A DNA stretch of 64,000 nucleotides from JAGXFP01 sp039714535 (GCA_039714535.1 JBDLJC010000003.1:59364-123363), one strand, 5' to 3'. Positions 37,260 through 46,269 are shown, numbered from the stretch's first letter. Notes: generated by a model from the sequence alone, not told the origin. Numbers and translations are program-made.

Positions 37260-38171
37260 CTATTTTTTTGCCATGGGATGGGCCTTATCATAAACTTCGG
37301 CCAGATAATCCATATTCAGATGAGTGTACCTCTGGGTGGTCGACAAACTGGCATGGCCCAGCAACTCCTGGACCGTCCGCAGATCGGCCCCCATCTCCAG
37401 CAGATGCGTTGCAAAAGAATGGCGCAGGGCATGGGGGGTAACTTTATTAATTATCCCAGCCCGCAGAGCATAACCACTGACCAGTCGTTCGACGCTGCGA
37501 ACCGTCAAGCGGCTGCCCCTGGTATTCAAAAAAACTGCGTTGTTTTCAGGTGCGTGGCCCCTCTTTATTCTTGCCAGCAGCAACTCCTCTCGCTGGGGAA
37601 GATAGGCCCGCAAGGTCTCCAGAGCCGGACCGCCAATCGGCACAATCCGTTCCTTACTACCCTTGCCAAGTACTCTAACTGATTCATTGGCAAAATCAAG
37701 CCGCTTGAGATCAAGGGACACAAGTTCGGCAACCCTTATCCCCGTTGAGTAAAGCAGCTCCAGAATCGCTTTATCCCTCGGTGCGAAAGTGTCATTGTCA
37801 CCAGGAGTCTCCAGCAAGGCAAAGACCTCATCCACAGACAAAAAGGAAGGCATGTAATGATCCTGTTTGGGCATGGCAATGGGGAGGACAGGGTTTGCCG
37901 AAACAACCTTTTCCCGGAGCAGAAAGCGGAAAAAAGTACGGAGGGCCGATAACTTCCGGGCCACCGAGCTGCTCTTGTTCTTGTGGTTAAGGGAGTAAAC
38001 AAAAGATCTGACCATCGGCGTATCAATTGAACGGGGATCATCCGTATCGATAAAACCAGCAAACTCCAAAAGGTCGCGGTTATAACCCTCAACCGTGTTG
38101 CCGGAATAACCCTTCTCCACTTCAAGCCACCGGGCGAATTGGTCAAGGCATGTGACTAGGTTTTGCACCAA
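37260..38171 (-). CDS. xerC: Tyrosine recombinase XerC
   Basis: Resolves chromosome dimers at dif together with XerD. The N-terminal SAM-like domain (QFARWLEVEKGYSGNTVEGY) is followed by the catalytic domain with Arg in STGIRVAELVSL, Lys in GKGSKERIVP, HxxR in HALRHSFATHLLEMG, His in LLGHASLSTTQRY and the Tyr nucleophile in that same run. The length of 303 fits. The frame opens with TTG-GTG after AAGGG. No integron or phage genes are nearby, and the position by hslVU is a common housekeeping arrangement, so this is the dif recombinase rather than an integrase. Confidence 0.93.
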   Translation of the reverse strand: MVQNLVTCLDQFARWLEVEKGYSGNTVEGYNRDLLEFAGFIDTDDPRSIDTPMVRSFVYSLNHKNKSSSVARKLSALRTFFRFLLREKVVSANPVLPIAMPKQDHYMPSFLSVDEVFALLETPGDNDTFAPRDKAILELLYSTGIRVAELVSLDLKRLDFANESVRVLGKGSKERIVPIGGPALETLRAYLPQREELLLARIKRGHAPENNAVFLNTRGSRLTVRSVERLVSGYALRAGIINKVTPHALRHSFATHLLEMGADLRTVQELLGHASLSTTQRYTHLNMDYLAEVYDKAHPMAKK

Positions 38172-38215
38172 ATTGATCCCTTGAATAATAAATTAGCACT
38201 GCAATAAAGAAACCG

Positions 38216-38230
38216 GCCAGAAATTCTGGC
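38216..38230. promoter_or_regulatory. Operator-like palindrome between xerC and xseB
   Basis: GCCAGAAATTCTGGC is a perfect inverted repeat with 7-bp arms around one base, in the divergent promoter gap. It could bind a dimeric regulator. No known regulator is assigned. Confidence 0.3.
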
Positions 38231-38355
38231 TAGTCAAAATAATCGAAAAATCTTATTTTTAAAAGACATTGCCCATAGACGGTTATTTTTTTATTATATG
38301 CAATTCTGAATATTTTGAGACACACCACTTTCCCCTCAAATTTAAGGTAAAGGCC

Positions 38356-38586
38356 ATGGCAAAAAAAAGTTTCGAGGACTCCTTGGCATCACTTGAAAAT
38401 ATAACGGCAGAACTTGAAAGCGGCGATCTCGGTCTTGAGGAATCTTTAAAGAGATTTGACGAGGGAGTAAAACTGGCCGAATTTTGTAACCGCAAACTGG
38501 ATGAAGCCCAGCAAAAGGTCAATATTCTGCTCAAAAAAAATAACGTTCGAGAAGAAATTCCCTCTGCCAACGATGAACTAACCTAA
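38356..38586 (+). CDS. xseB: Exodeoxyribonuclease VII small subunit
   Basis: 76 residues from ATG 38356: MAKKSFEDSLASLENITAEL...GDLGLEESLKRFDEGVKL...CNRKLDEAQQKV. This is the complete XseB two-helix pattern. The upstream 29 in-frame codons lack the family character, and AAGG lies before the chosen ATG. XseA is not in this window. It heads the xseB-ispA-dxs unit, an arrangement common in Proteobacteria. Confidence 0.95.
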   Translation: MAKKSFEDSLASLENITAELESGDLGLEESLKRFDEGVKLAEFCNRKLDEAQQKVNILLKKNNVREEIPSANDELT

Positions 38587-38610
38587 TAACCCCTGACTAT
38601 TGCCATTTTT

Positions 38611-39507
38611 ATGGATCTGAAAATCTACCTTGATGAAAAGCGCCGACTGGTCGAGCAGACCATGGCCGATCTTGTGCCCATGGCCGACGACCTGCACCCT
38701 GACTTGGCCCGCCATATTGAGTCAATGCGCTACAGTTTATTTGCCGGCGGCAAAAGAGTGCGACCGATTCTCGCGATTGCCTCCTGCGAAGCAGTGGGGG
38801 GTGAGGCCAAAGATGTCTTACCAGCTGCCGTTGCCTTAGAATGCATTCATACCTATTCGCTGATCCACGACGACCTGCCGGCCATGGATGATGATGACCT
38901 GCGCCGGGGTAAAGCGACGAACCACGTCCTTTACGGTGAAGCGGGGGCGATCCTGGCCGGAGACGGCCTGCTGACCATGGCCTTTGCATTGCTCAGCAGC
39001 AACCTGCTGACCACCATTTCACCTGATAATCGCCTTAGGATTATTAACATAATTGCCACCGGGGCCGGCCCGCTGGGAATGGTTGGCGGTCAAGCCCTGG
39101 ATATCGCCTGCGAAGGAAGGGACATCGATATAGCCACCCTCCGGCAAATCCACCGCCGCAAAACAGGGGCTTTAATAACCGCGGCGGTACAGAGCGGCGG
39201 TGTGATTGGCGGCGCAGATGCCAAACAACTTACAGCCCTGACTACCTACGGCGAAAAGATCGGCCTCGCCTTTCAGATAGTCGACGACCTGCTCAATGTT
39301 GAAGGAACAACCGAGCAGCTCGGCAAAGCCGCAGGTTCTGATGCAGCTCGCTGTAAAGCAACCTATCCTGCCATTTTCGGTGTCGCAAAAACCAAAATGA
39401 TGGCCGAAGAGACAATTGCCGAGGCCCTGGAAGCACTGGATATCTTTGCTGAGCGAGGAGCACTTCTTCGGGAACTAGCAGCCTACATAATCAGTCGAAA
39501 TAAATAA
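38611..39507 (+). CDS. ispA: Farnesyl/geranyl diphosphate synthase (polyprenyl synthetase)
   Basis: Condenses dimethylallyl and isopentenyl diphosphates to prenyl diphosphates. The first Asp-rich motif DDLPAMDDDD is near residue 88. The second reads DDLLN, with Asn in place of the last Asp of DDxxD. GGKRVRP and SGSDAARCKATYP-type segments are conserved. The length of 298 is typical. It starts 24 bases after xseB and is followed by dxs, which supplies precursors. Confidence 0.94.
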   Translation: MDLKIYLDEKRRLVEQTMADLVPMADDLHPDLARHIESMRYSLFAGGKRVRPILAIASCEAVGGEAKDVLPAAVALECIHTYSLIHDDLPAMDDDDLRRGKATNHVLYGEAGAILAGDGLLTMAFALLSSNLLTTISPDNRLRIINIIATGAGPLGMVGGQALDIACEGRDIDIATLRQIHRRKTGALITAAVQSGGVIGGADAKQLTALTTYGEKIGLAFQIVDDLLNVEGTTEQLGKAAGSDAARCKATYPAIFGVAKTKMMAEETIAEALEALDIFAERGALLRELAAYIISRNK

Positions 39508-39605
39508 TAGGAACCAGCCAATAAATTATCCTTAGGATTTATAAAATAACTTAAACGACCTAATCTTAAATTAAAGAACCATACCCCCTGTAAAATATAA
39601 ATATT

Positions 39606-41504
39606 ATGACCGATGACAATTCAATTCTAGAATCCATTAATTCCCCCCAAGACCTCAAAAAGCTGCCGGTAAAAGACTTGCCGGTTCTCGCTAACGAGAT
39701 TCGCCGGGAAATCATAACTACCTGTGCCAAAACCGGTGGGCACCTGGGTCCCTGCCTGGGTGTAGTCGAACTGACCATCGCCCTGCATTATGTTTTCGAC
39801 ACCCCGGATGACAAACTCATCTGGGATGTCGGCCACCAGGCATACGCCCATAAATTATTAACCGGCAGAAGGGAAAACTTCCACACCCTGCGACAATACA
39901 AAGGGATAAGCGGTTTTCCTAAAAGGGAAGAAAGCCCCTACGATGCCTTTGATACCGGACATAGCAGCACTTCCATCTCAGCAAGTCTCGGTATTGCCCT
40001 GGCCCAATCATTGAAAGGCGATCCCCACCGTTCAATCGCGGTGATTGGCGATGGCTCCATGACCGGCGGCATGGCCTTCGAAGCATTAAATCAGGCCGGT
40101 CATCTGGACAAGAATCTGATCGTCATTCTCAATGATAATGAGATGTCGATCTCACCCAATGTCGGGGCTATTTCCAGCTTTATGAGCCGCAAAATGACGG
40201 GTAAGACTGTTTCCCGATTCAAGCGGGAAACAGAAACTTTTTTAAAGTCATTCTCCAATGTCGGCGAGAACATCTTCAATGTCCTGAAAAGAAGCGAGGA
40301 AAGCTTCAAGGCCTTCTTTACCCCCGGCATGCTGTTTGAGGCCTTTAAATTTGAGTATATCGGGCCTATTCAGGGTCATCAGGTTGAGAGCCTGATCGAA
40401 ACCATGCAGAATGTCAGGGCTTTCAGCAAGGGTCCGGTTCTCATTCATGTGCTCACAACCAAGGGCAAGGGCTATGCCCCGGCCGAAGAAAATCCTGATC
40501 AATACCACGGCGTCGCCCCCTTTGAGATCTTGTCCGGCCAACCGGTCCCCGTTCCACCCGCACCGGTCTCCTACACAAAGGTTTTTGGTGATACCATTGT
40601 CAAGATGGCCGAGGACGATCCTCGCATTGCCGCAATTACCGCCGCCATGCCGGCCGGCACCGGCTTAAACCGATTTGCTGAACTCTTTCCGGACCGTTTT
40701 TTTGATGTCGGAATTGCCGAACAACATGCTGTTACCTTTGCTGCGGGCCTCGCCACAGAAGGCATCATGCCAATAGTGGCTATTTATTCGACATTCATGC
40801 AACGAGCCCTTGACCAGATCATCCATGATGTCTGTTTGCAGAATCTGCCAGTGACCTTCGCCATTGACCGCGGCGGGATCGTCGGTGACGATGGACCAAC
40901 CCACCACGGTGTCTTTGACCTATCGTTCCTGCGTTTCATTCCCAATCTGGTCCTGATGGCCCCCAAAGATGAAAGAGAGTTGCAAAACATGCTCTACTCG
41001 GCCATTCGATACCCAGGCCCGGTGGCTATCCGCTATCCAAGAGGCTCCGGTATCGGCTGTGATCTAACTGGTTCTTTTGAGAAACTGCCTTTGGGCAAAG
41101 GAGAACTACTCAGGGAAGGCAAGGATGTTCTGATTCTGCCGGTCGGCAATCGAGTCCACCCTGCCCTGGCGGCTGCCGAAGAGTTACAGAAGCTTGGGGT
41201 TGAAGCTGCAGTTATTAATCCCAGATTCATCTCCCCCCTTGACGGAGACCTGATCGGCGAATGGGCAGTAAAAACAGGCCTGGTTGTAACGGTGGAGGAT
41301 AACGCGAAGAAAGGCGGCTTCGGTAGTGGTGTACTGGAACTCTTAGCCGATCGAGGTCATCTCAACCATGTCAAAGTCACAACTTTGGGCTTACCTGATC
41401 ATTTCGTGGAACATGGCCCCCAGGAAACACTCCACAAAAACGGTAGGATAGACACTCCGGCCATAACCCAGGCAGTTCTCGATTTGATCGCCGACAAGCA
41501 GTAA
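39606..41504 (+). CDS. dxs: 1-deoxy-D-xylulose-5-phosphate synthase
   Basis: First enzyme of the MEP isoprenoid pathway, joining pyruvate and glyceraldehyde 3-phosphate with thiamine diphosphate. The TPP motif GDGSMTGGMAFEALNQAG and the following NDNEMSISPNVGA are clear. The transketolase-type catalytic region has DVGIAEQHAVTFAAGLA and DRGGIVGDDGPTHHG. The C-terminal domain is complete. The length of 632 is standard. It is last in the xseB-ispA-dxs unit and is followed by a strong terminator. Confidence 0.98.
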   Translation: MTDDNSILESINSPQDLKKLPVKDLPVLANEIRREIITTCAKTGGHLGPCLGVVELTIALHYVFDTPDDKLIWDVGHQAYAHKLLTGRRENFHTLRQYKGISGFPKREESPYDAFDTGHSSTSISASLGIALAQSLKGDPHRSIAVIGDGSMTGGMAFEALNQAGHLDKNLIVILNDNEMSISPNVGAISSFMSRKMTGKTVSRFKRETETFLKSFSNVGENIFNVLKRSEESFKAFFTPGMLFEAFKFEYIGPIQGHQVESLIETMQNVRAFSKGPVLIHVLTTKGKGYAPAEENPDQYHGVAPFEILSGQPVPVPPAPVSYTKVFGDTIVKMAEDDPRIAAITAAMPAGTGLNRFAELFPDRFFDVGIAEQHAVTFAAGLATEGIMPIVAIYSTFMQRALDQIIHDVCLQNLPVTFAIDRGGIVGDDGPTHHGVFDLSFLRFIPNLVLMAPKDERELQNMLYSAIRYPGPVAIRYPRGSGIGCDLTGSFEKLPLGKGELLREGKDVLILPVGNRVHPALAAAEELQKLGVEAAVINPRFISPLDGDLIGEWAVKTGLVVTVEDNAKKGGFGSGVLELLADRGHLNHVKVTTLGLPDHFVEHGPQETLHKNGRIDTPAITQAVLDLIADKQ

Positions 41505-41505
41505 C

Positions 41506-41780
41506 TCAACTTTCCCAGTTGCATTAACAACTGGGAATCACGAGATTTTTCACACTAGAGAGACGGTCCTATTCCTTTGCTATTCAGAATGCAGGAATCA
41601 GAAGTCAGGTAAGCGAGCCCGAGGTCTTCGCTTACCTACGAGACTCCGGGAGAAAGGAGGGGAAAACAGTTTTTCTAACTCATGAAGACTGTCTCCTGAT
41701 CTCCTCAAGAAATGAATAGAGGGTTACAATAGTTAGAAAACACCAGGAACTTAACAACATATCTTAAGTGGGAAAGTTGA
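41506..41780. repeat. MITE-like element bounded by 12-bp inverted repeats
   Basis: TCAACTTTCCCA (41506-41517) and TGGGAAAGTTGA (41769-41780) are perfect inverted repeats. Inside are a hairpin AGGTAAGCGA/TCGCTTACCT (41607-41637) carrying the dispersed core, and a further pair GTTTTTCTAACT (41669-41680) and AGTTAGAAAAC (41731-41741). There is no ORF. It explains the otherwise empty gap between dxs and ompH. Confidence 0.5.
41511..41550 (+). terminator. Rho-independent terminator after dxs
   Basis: TTCCCAGTTG, loop CATTAA, CAACTGGGAA: a perfect 10-bp stem followed by a T-rich stretch, just past the dxs stop. Its left arm overlaps the left end of the larger inverted-repeat element. Confidence 0.75.
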
Positions 41781-41794
41781 ATCAGTAAGCAGGG

Positions 41795-41840
41795 CAAAAA
41801 AAACCGGCAAAATTCCTTACGAACAGAACTTTGCCGGTTT
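41795..41840 (-). terminator. Rho-independent terminator after ompH
   Basis: AAACCGGCAAA and TTTGCCGGTTT form an 11-bp stem. On the minus strand it is followed by a run of eight T, 24 bases past the ompH stop. Confidence 0.85.
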
Positions 41841-41863
41841 CAGCGCTACTATTTTTTAAGACA

Positions 41864-42400
41864 TCAATTCTTCGCGGAGTGGATCTTATCCAGCTCCTGC
41901 GCCAAATCATTACTGATATCAATTGATTCATCCTGGTACAGGACGCCTCTGCTAGTGTCAAGAATAAGAGAATATCCCTTCTTCTTACCGTACTCTTCGA
42001 TAATTGTCTCAAGCTCTTTAAGAATCGGTCCGACCTGCTGTTGTTCAAACTCCTTCATATCATTTGAAGCAAATTGAGATTCTTCTTCCAGGTCCTGGAC
42101 ACTTCGCTTGAATTCCCGCTCTTTTTTGGTCTTGACTGCCTCACTCCAGGCGGAAGACTTCTTTTCGATCTCTGCCTTAAGCGCCATCAAAGATTCTTCC
42201 TGCTTTCGCAGTTTATCCTGATAAGTGTCAAACTTCTTTGTTACAGAAGTTTTGACAGCCTGACCTGTTTTAGAAATAGCCAGAACCTTCTGCAAATTCA
42301 TGGTACCAATCTTACCAGACTCACTTGACCAACCAAGCTGGGCTGAAAACAATAAAAAGGTGAGACAAAAAACAAATATGGACAACAGCTTTTTCGACAT
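41864..42400 (-). CDS. skp: Periplasmic chaperone OmpH/Skp family
   Basis: Periplasmic holdase for outer-membrane proteins. The signal peptide ends near GWSSE. The mature start GTMNLQKVLAISKTGQAVK matches the OmpH family. A long charged coiled coil follows (TYQDKLRKQEESLMALKAE through EFEQQQ), and the C-terminal YSLILDTSRGVLYQDESIDIS is typical. The 178-residue length fits. GGAG precedes the ATG. bamA and lpxD are not adjacent here; pal lies upstream in the same direction behind its own terminator. Confidence 0.93.
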   Translation of the reverse strand: MSKKLLSIFVFCLTFLLFSAQLGWSSESGKIGTMNLQKVLAISKTGQAVKTSVTKKFDTYQDKLRKQEESLMALKAEIEKKSSAWSEAVKTKKEREFKRSVQDLEEESQFASNDMKEFEQQQVGPILKELETIIEEYGKKKGYSLILDTSRGVLYQDESIDISNDLAQELDKIHSAKN

Positions 42401-42440
42401 AATATTTCTCCTGTATTAAAAAAGTACCCAAAAAAATCAT

Positions 42441-42476
42441 AAAAAACCGGGATAAGCTCTTCCCTTAACCCGGTTC
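42441..42476 (-). terminator. Probable Rho-independent terminator after pal
   Basis: AACCGGG and CCCGGTT arms with an interrupted inner stem. On the minus strand a run of T follows. Confidence 0.65.
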
Positions 42477-42507
42477 TTACAAATCTTATTTCAAGCGCGA
42501 CTAGATG

Positions 42508-43089
42508 TTATTCTACAATAACAAAATCATCACGCCGGTTCTGAGACCATGACAATTCGTCATGCCCGAAATTCAAGGACCTCTCCTCACCATAACTAAT
42601 CGTGTCAAGGCGGGATCCTGCAACTCCGAGATTAACCAAATACTGTTGGCCGCTCAGCGCCCTTCTCTGGCCCAGGGCCATGTTATATTCGTTGGTGCCA
42701 CGCTCATCGCAGTTGCCTTCGATCCGCACCCTCACCCCGGGGTTATTTTTCAGAAATTCGGCGTTTTTCTCAACCCGTTCAACCTGATCACTGCGAATCA
42801 TGGATTTATCAAAATCGAAGTACAGTGGAAAAAGACCAGCGGAAGTCCTGCCCTCTGGTGGTTCAACATCAGCGACAACCTCTGTTTCAAGTAACTCCGC
42901 ACTGCCCATGCCTTCATCGACCTCTTGAACTTCAGCGGGTTCCACTTCAACAGCAGCAACTTCTTCCACCTGGGCAACATCTTCTTGCTCAACCATAGCA
43001 ACAGGCTTTTTGACGCACGCAGGCATGCTAGCGAAAAGTAAAGCCACCATCACTAAAACAACAAAATGACTACGATTATTAATCCTCAT
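42508..43089 (-). CDS. pal: Peptidoglycan-associated lipoprotein Pal
   Basis: Outer-membrane lipoprotein of the Tol-Pal system that anchors the envelope to peptidoglycan. I chose the ATG at 43089 because GGAG precedes it and it gives a lipoprotein signal ending ASMPAC. A Glu/Val-rich linker follows. The C-terminal OmpA-like domain has FDFDKSMIR, IEGNCDERGTNEYNMALGQRRA and SYGEERSL. TolB and the other tol genes are not in the window. Confidence 0.95.
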   Translation of the reverse strand: MRINNRSHFVVLVMVALLFASMPACVKKPVAMVEQEDVAQVEEVAAVEVEPAEVQEVDEGMGSAELLETEVVADVEPPEGRTSAGLFPLYFDFDKSMIRSDQVERVEKNAEFLKNNPGVRVRIEGNCDERGTNEYNMALGQRRALSGQQYLVNLGVAGSRLDTISYGEERSLNFGHDELSWSQNRRDDFVIVE

Positions 43090-43294
43090 TTCCCCATTCT
43101 CCTTTTTGAGAGTAAAGATAATTAAACTAATGAATACATTTAGTGATACGATAAAATGCAACTCACAAAATATGCTTACGTCAAAACGCAAAAGAAAGTC
43201 AAATGGAAATCAATATCAACTTTCTGTTAGATGACCCTAAAGAAATACTAAGCAAAATTCAATGTTTTTTTCAAATTAGATCTCATAAAGTTAC

Positions 43295-43311
43295 TTGCCA
43301 TTATCTGGCAA
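43295..43311. promoter_or_regulatory. Operator-like inverted repeat before glucan phosphorylase
   Basis: TTGCCA-TTATC-TGGCAA, a perfect 6-bp inverted repeat 53 bases upstream of the ATG. It could be a binding site for a sugar-responsive regulator. There is no further support. Confidence 0.25.
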
Positions 43312-43363
43312 AACTGCTTATTGATAAAAGGATCAGCATATTTTCGGGAACTTAACAGTAAAT

Positions 43364-45574
43364 ATGAAAAAACCAAGCTCCACATTTATTGATAAAGACC
43401 AAATCCTGCACGACATGGTTTCGACCAACCGCTGGGGAACCTATTTCGGCATTTCTCAAAAAGTGCTGGATCAAGTCTGGAGCAATCTCACGGCCCCAAC
43501 TGGCAATTCGGTGACCTACATCTCTATGGAGATCGCAGCAGACCGGGACGTTTTTCATCCAATCAAGTCCCGGTTGCTTGAACTTGATATTACCGGCAGC
43601 ACCGATCCGGTTCTTAATGATTTCACCAAGAGTTTCCTCTTTGGCCCCGCCAAAATCCCCAACTATGGCGGTGGTCTGGGGGTGCTGGCTGGTGACACCT
43701 TGAAGAGTTTTGCCGATTGCAAAGTACCGGTTGTCGCGATCTCTTTACTTTACCGGCAAGGGTACTTCTCCCAGATGGTTGATTCCCAGATAGGGCAAAT
43801 ATCCTGGTCAAGCAGCTGGGATCCGGGGACAACCCCTTCAATCTACGCACTCCACCAGGCAGATGCTCCCCAAACCAGTCTGCAGATCAAAGTCCCTTTC
43901 TACGATCAACAAGACCGGGTTGTCAACGCCTACGCGAAATTGTGGCTGAAGATGGAGGTGAATAGTCAGCTGGATTATTTTGTCCCCCACATCCTCCTTG
44001 ACTACCATACCGAAGAATCACCCGAATGGATAAGGGAAGCGGCGCAGAATCTCTATGACAGCAGCTCGGAGAGAACAAAGATAACCCAACGGCGAATGCT
44101 GGGCGCCGGGGTAATTCCCGCGCTGAATGCCCTCGGAATCACCTCACGGACCATCCATCTTAATGAGCAACATGGCGTAGCGGTAATTCTGACCCAAATT
44201 GTCGACAAATTGCGGCGTAAATACGGAGACAGATATTATCAAAAAGCCATCGATCACGATATTATTGAAGCCGCTGCCGAGGTGGCCAAAAGCATCGTCT
44301 ATACGATTCACACTCCGGTGAAGGCTGGTCATGATCGTTTCGACAAAGAGCTGCATCGGGCGATTGGCCACTCCTTTTGTCAACGCATCCTCCATCTTCT
44401 TGCTGAAGATAGTGATAATCGTGCCGCTTTTAATTTTACTTCGCTGGCCATGCGAGTCAACCGGGCCACCAATGCTGTAAGCCGCCTGCACAAGGAAGTA
44501 ACCAAACAGCAATTTCCTGAATTTGCTGAGAAGATTTCGGCAATTACCAACGGGGTCCACCACATTACCTGGATAAGTGATGCCAAGGCGGAATTATATG
44601 ACAACACCCTAGAACTTGATAACTGGCGACAAGATCCAAGTGTTTTCAAAAACGCTGTCTCCCTGAAAACCAATAAAAGGTTCAGGGTTTTTCTGGAGAG
44701 AGCGTGGCAAAAAGACAATTTACAACTAATCTCCTACGTTAACAACATGCTTGCCACCCACCGCACGATGATGCAAGAGACCTGGATTGATCCCCCTAAT
44801 TTCCTCTCCAACCTTGACGACGAGAAAGCCTGCCTACGACCAGACACATTTACCATTGGTTTTGCCCGAAGGTTCTCCACCTATAAAAGGGCCGACCTCA
44901 TTTTTGAGGATATTGAAGAGCTGCTGAAACCAGTCCTCAAGAAAAATTGGTCGGTCAACTTCATCTTTGCCGGCAAAGCCCATCCTGCCGATGAGCCAGG
45001 CAAGGCCTTGATAAAAATGGTTATCGATGTTCAGGAAGAGCTTTTCCACAAAAGTAACGGTCTCGTTAAACTGGTATTTATCCCCGGTTATGATATGGCA
45101 ATCGCCAAAATGATGGTGGCCGGTGTCCATTGTTGGCTAAACAGCCCCAAACGCCCGCTTGAGGCCAGCGGCACCAGCGGTATGAAAGCGGCCTTAAATG
45201 GCGTACCCAATATCAGCATCATTGATGGCTGGTGGGGCGAGGGATACCATGAGGGTGCGACCGGCTGGAAATTCGGTTATGAAGAACCGGTGAACTCAAG
45301 CAATATAAGCGAAAACCGCTCCGAATTACTTTACGAGGAAGATTCCGCTGCATTTTACAAGATCTTCCCTGAAATCATGGCTGACTTTTATGGTCCTGAA
45401 AAGTTCGCCCCTTTCATTGACAAAGCGATTATGAATATCGCCCTGAACAATCCCCGTTTCAACACCCACAGAATGACGGCCGAATATCTGTCACGCTACA
45501 ATCTTGATCTTCCCGGGCCGCTCACCAGGAGAATGGCTAAATTAAAAGAAAATTACGACAGCGACTCAGAATAA
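43364..45574 (+). CDS. glgP: Alpha-glucan phosphorylase (GT35, short type)
   Basis: Releases glucose 1-phosphate from glycogen-like glucans with pyridoxal phosphate. The PLP lysine is in EASGTSGMKAALNG at about residue 608. Other marks are YISMEIAADRDVFHP, NYGGGLGVLAGDTLKS, HLNEQHGVAVI, and GFARRFSTYKRADLI. The length of 736 matches the short bacterial/archaeal GT35 type that lacks the long N-terminal regulatory segment of E. coli GlgP. No glycogen synthase is adjacent. It implies an internal glucan store. Confidence 0.94.
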   Translation: MKKPSSTFIDKDQILHDMVSTNRWGTYFGISQKVLDQVWSNLTAPTGNSVTYISMEIAADRDVFHPIKSRLLELDITGSTDPVLNDFTKSFLFGPAKIPNYGGGLGVLAGDTLKSFADCKVPVVAISLLYRQGYFSQMVDSQIGQISWSSSWDPGTTPSIYALHQADAPQTSLQIKVPFYDQQDRVVNAYAKLWLKMEVNSQLDYFVPHILLDYHTEESPEWIREAAQNLYDSSSERTKITQRRMLGAGVIPALNALGITSRTIHLNEQHGVAVILTQIVDKLRRKYGDRYYQKAIDHDIIEAAAEVAKSIVYTIHTPVKAGHDRFDKELHRAIGHSFCQRILHLLAEDSDNRAAFNFTSLAMRVNRATNAVSRLHKEVTKQQFPEFAEKISAITNGVHHITWISDAKAELYDNTLELDNWRQDPSVFKNAVSLKTNKRFRVFLERAWQKDNLQLISYVNNMLATHRTMMQETWIDPPNFLSNLDDEKACLRPDTFTIGFARRFSTYKRADLIFEDIEELLKPVLKKNWSVNFIFAGKAHPADEPGKALIKMVIDVQEELFHKSNGLVKLVFIPGYDMAIAKMMVAGVHCWLNSPKRPLEASGTSGMKAALNGVPNISIIDGWWGEGYHEGATGWKFGYEEPVNSSNISENRSELLYEEDSAAFYKIFPEIMADFYGPEKFAPFIDKAIMNIALNNPRFNTHRMTAEYLSRYNLDLPGPLTRRMAKLKENYDSDSE

Positions 45575-45612
45575 TTTGCTCGTCCTAGATTAAAAAAATA
45601 TTGGAGAGAGAA

Positions 45613-45900
45613 ATGGCTGAAACGATTGATGAAATAACAATAAATTACGAAGAAGATGGCATTCAGGTGGTTAAGGAGCTTGAAAAGGAGGTCCTGACAA
45701 AAGGGGCCTGGTCAACAATTATCTTCAAGTACCAGCAATGGGAAAAAGGCAAGAATAAATATAGCGAAGATAAATACACTATCCGCCGTTACCGCAAAAT
45801 GAAAGGCGCCTATTCTCCCCAATCAAAATTCAATATCTCCGGAAAGAAACAGGCTGCCCAGCTAGCCGAGATCTTGGAAAAATGGTCCAAAGAGAGCTAA
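45613..45900 (+). CDS. Conserved hypothetical protein, 95 aa
   Basis: The ATG at 45613 has GGAGAGAGAA just before it. The product is charged, with WSTIIFKYQQWEKGKNKYSEDKYTIRRYRK and a helical end (KQAAQLAEILEKWSKES). I have an impression of similar small proteins in other Desulfobacterota but no named family. There is no signal peptide, membrane span or Cys. It is followed after 68 bases by the selenoprotein gene, possibly in one transcript. Confidence 0.75.
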   Translation: MAETIDEITINYEEDGIQVVKELEKEVLTKGAWSTIIFKYQQWEKGKNKYSEDKYTIRRYRKMKGAYSPQSKFNISGKKQAAQLAEILEKWSKES

Positions 45901-45968
45901 GGCTGGATTAATATGTAAATTTTGTGGTAGAAATTCAAGTATATACCGAACTACGTGGAGATAAACCT

Positions 45969-46184
45969 TTGAAGATAACTATCGAATACTGCGCCGCATG
46001 AAACTATCTTCCCCGTGCTTCCAGTTTGGAAGAAGATATAAAAAAAAGCTTTGATTTGGAGGTTGAACTTATTGCCGGTTCAGGCGGGGTTTTTAATGTC
46101 TCTATGGATAGCGAAGAAATATTCTCTAAACGGAAAGAGGGGCGCTTCCCGGAACCAGCAGAGATACTAGCCAAACTCAAATAA
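45969..46184 (+). CDS. SelW/Rdx-family selenoprotein (UGA = Sec)
   Basis: A 71-residue thioredoxin-like redox protein read through an in-frame TGA at 45999-46001. The N-terminus is MKITIEYCAAU, giving the Rdx CxxU motif with Cys8 and Sec11. After the TGA comes NYLPRASSLEEDIKKSFDLE, then GSGGVFNVSMD and FPEPAEILAKLK, the standard SelW-like ending. The start is a TTG at 45969 with GGAG eight bases upstream. A bacterial SECIS-like hairpin follows the UGA: CTTCC-AGTTT-GGAAG at 46018-46032, with a G early in the apical loop and within the usual distance. Conventional gene callers miss it because of the TGA and the TTG. Confidence 0.9.
46018..46032 (+). promoter_or_regulatory. Bacterial SECIS-like hairpin for the SelW gene
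   Basis: CTTCC, loop AGTTT, GGAAG: a perfect apical stem starting 16 bases after the UGA. Bacterial SECIS elements have a short apical stem at this distance and a G in the first two loop positions. All of these are met here. Confidence 0.7.
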
Positions 46185-46269
46185 AATTTACAACAGATCC
46201 TGACTTAAATGTAAAACAAGATTGCAACTATCCAGCGTAATGCCCCAACCTGGAGGGGAAACACCCAAA

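Noticed and set aside
37260..38171. Phage or integron integrase
   Set aside because: No neighbouring phage, att or cassette genes. The length and the hslVU position fit housekeeping XerC.
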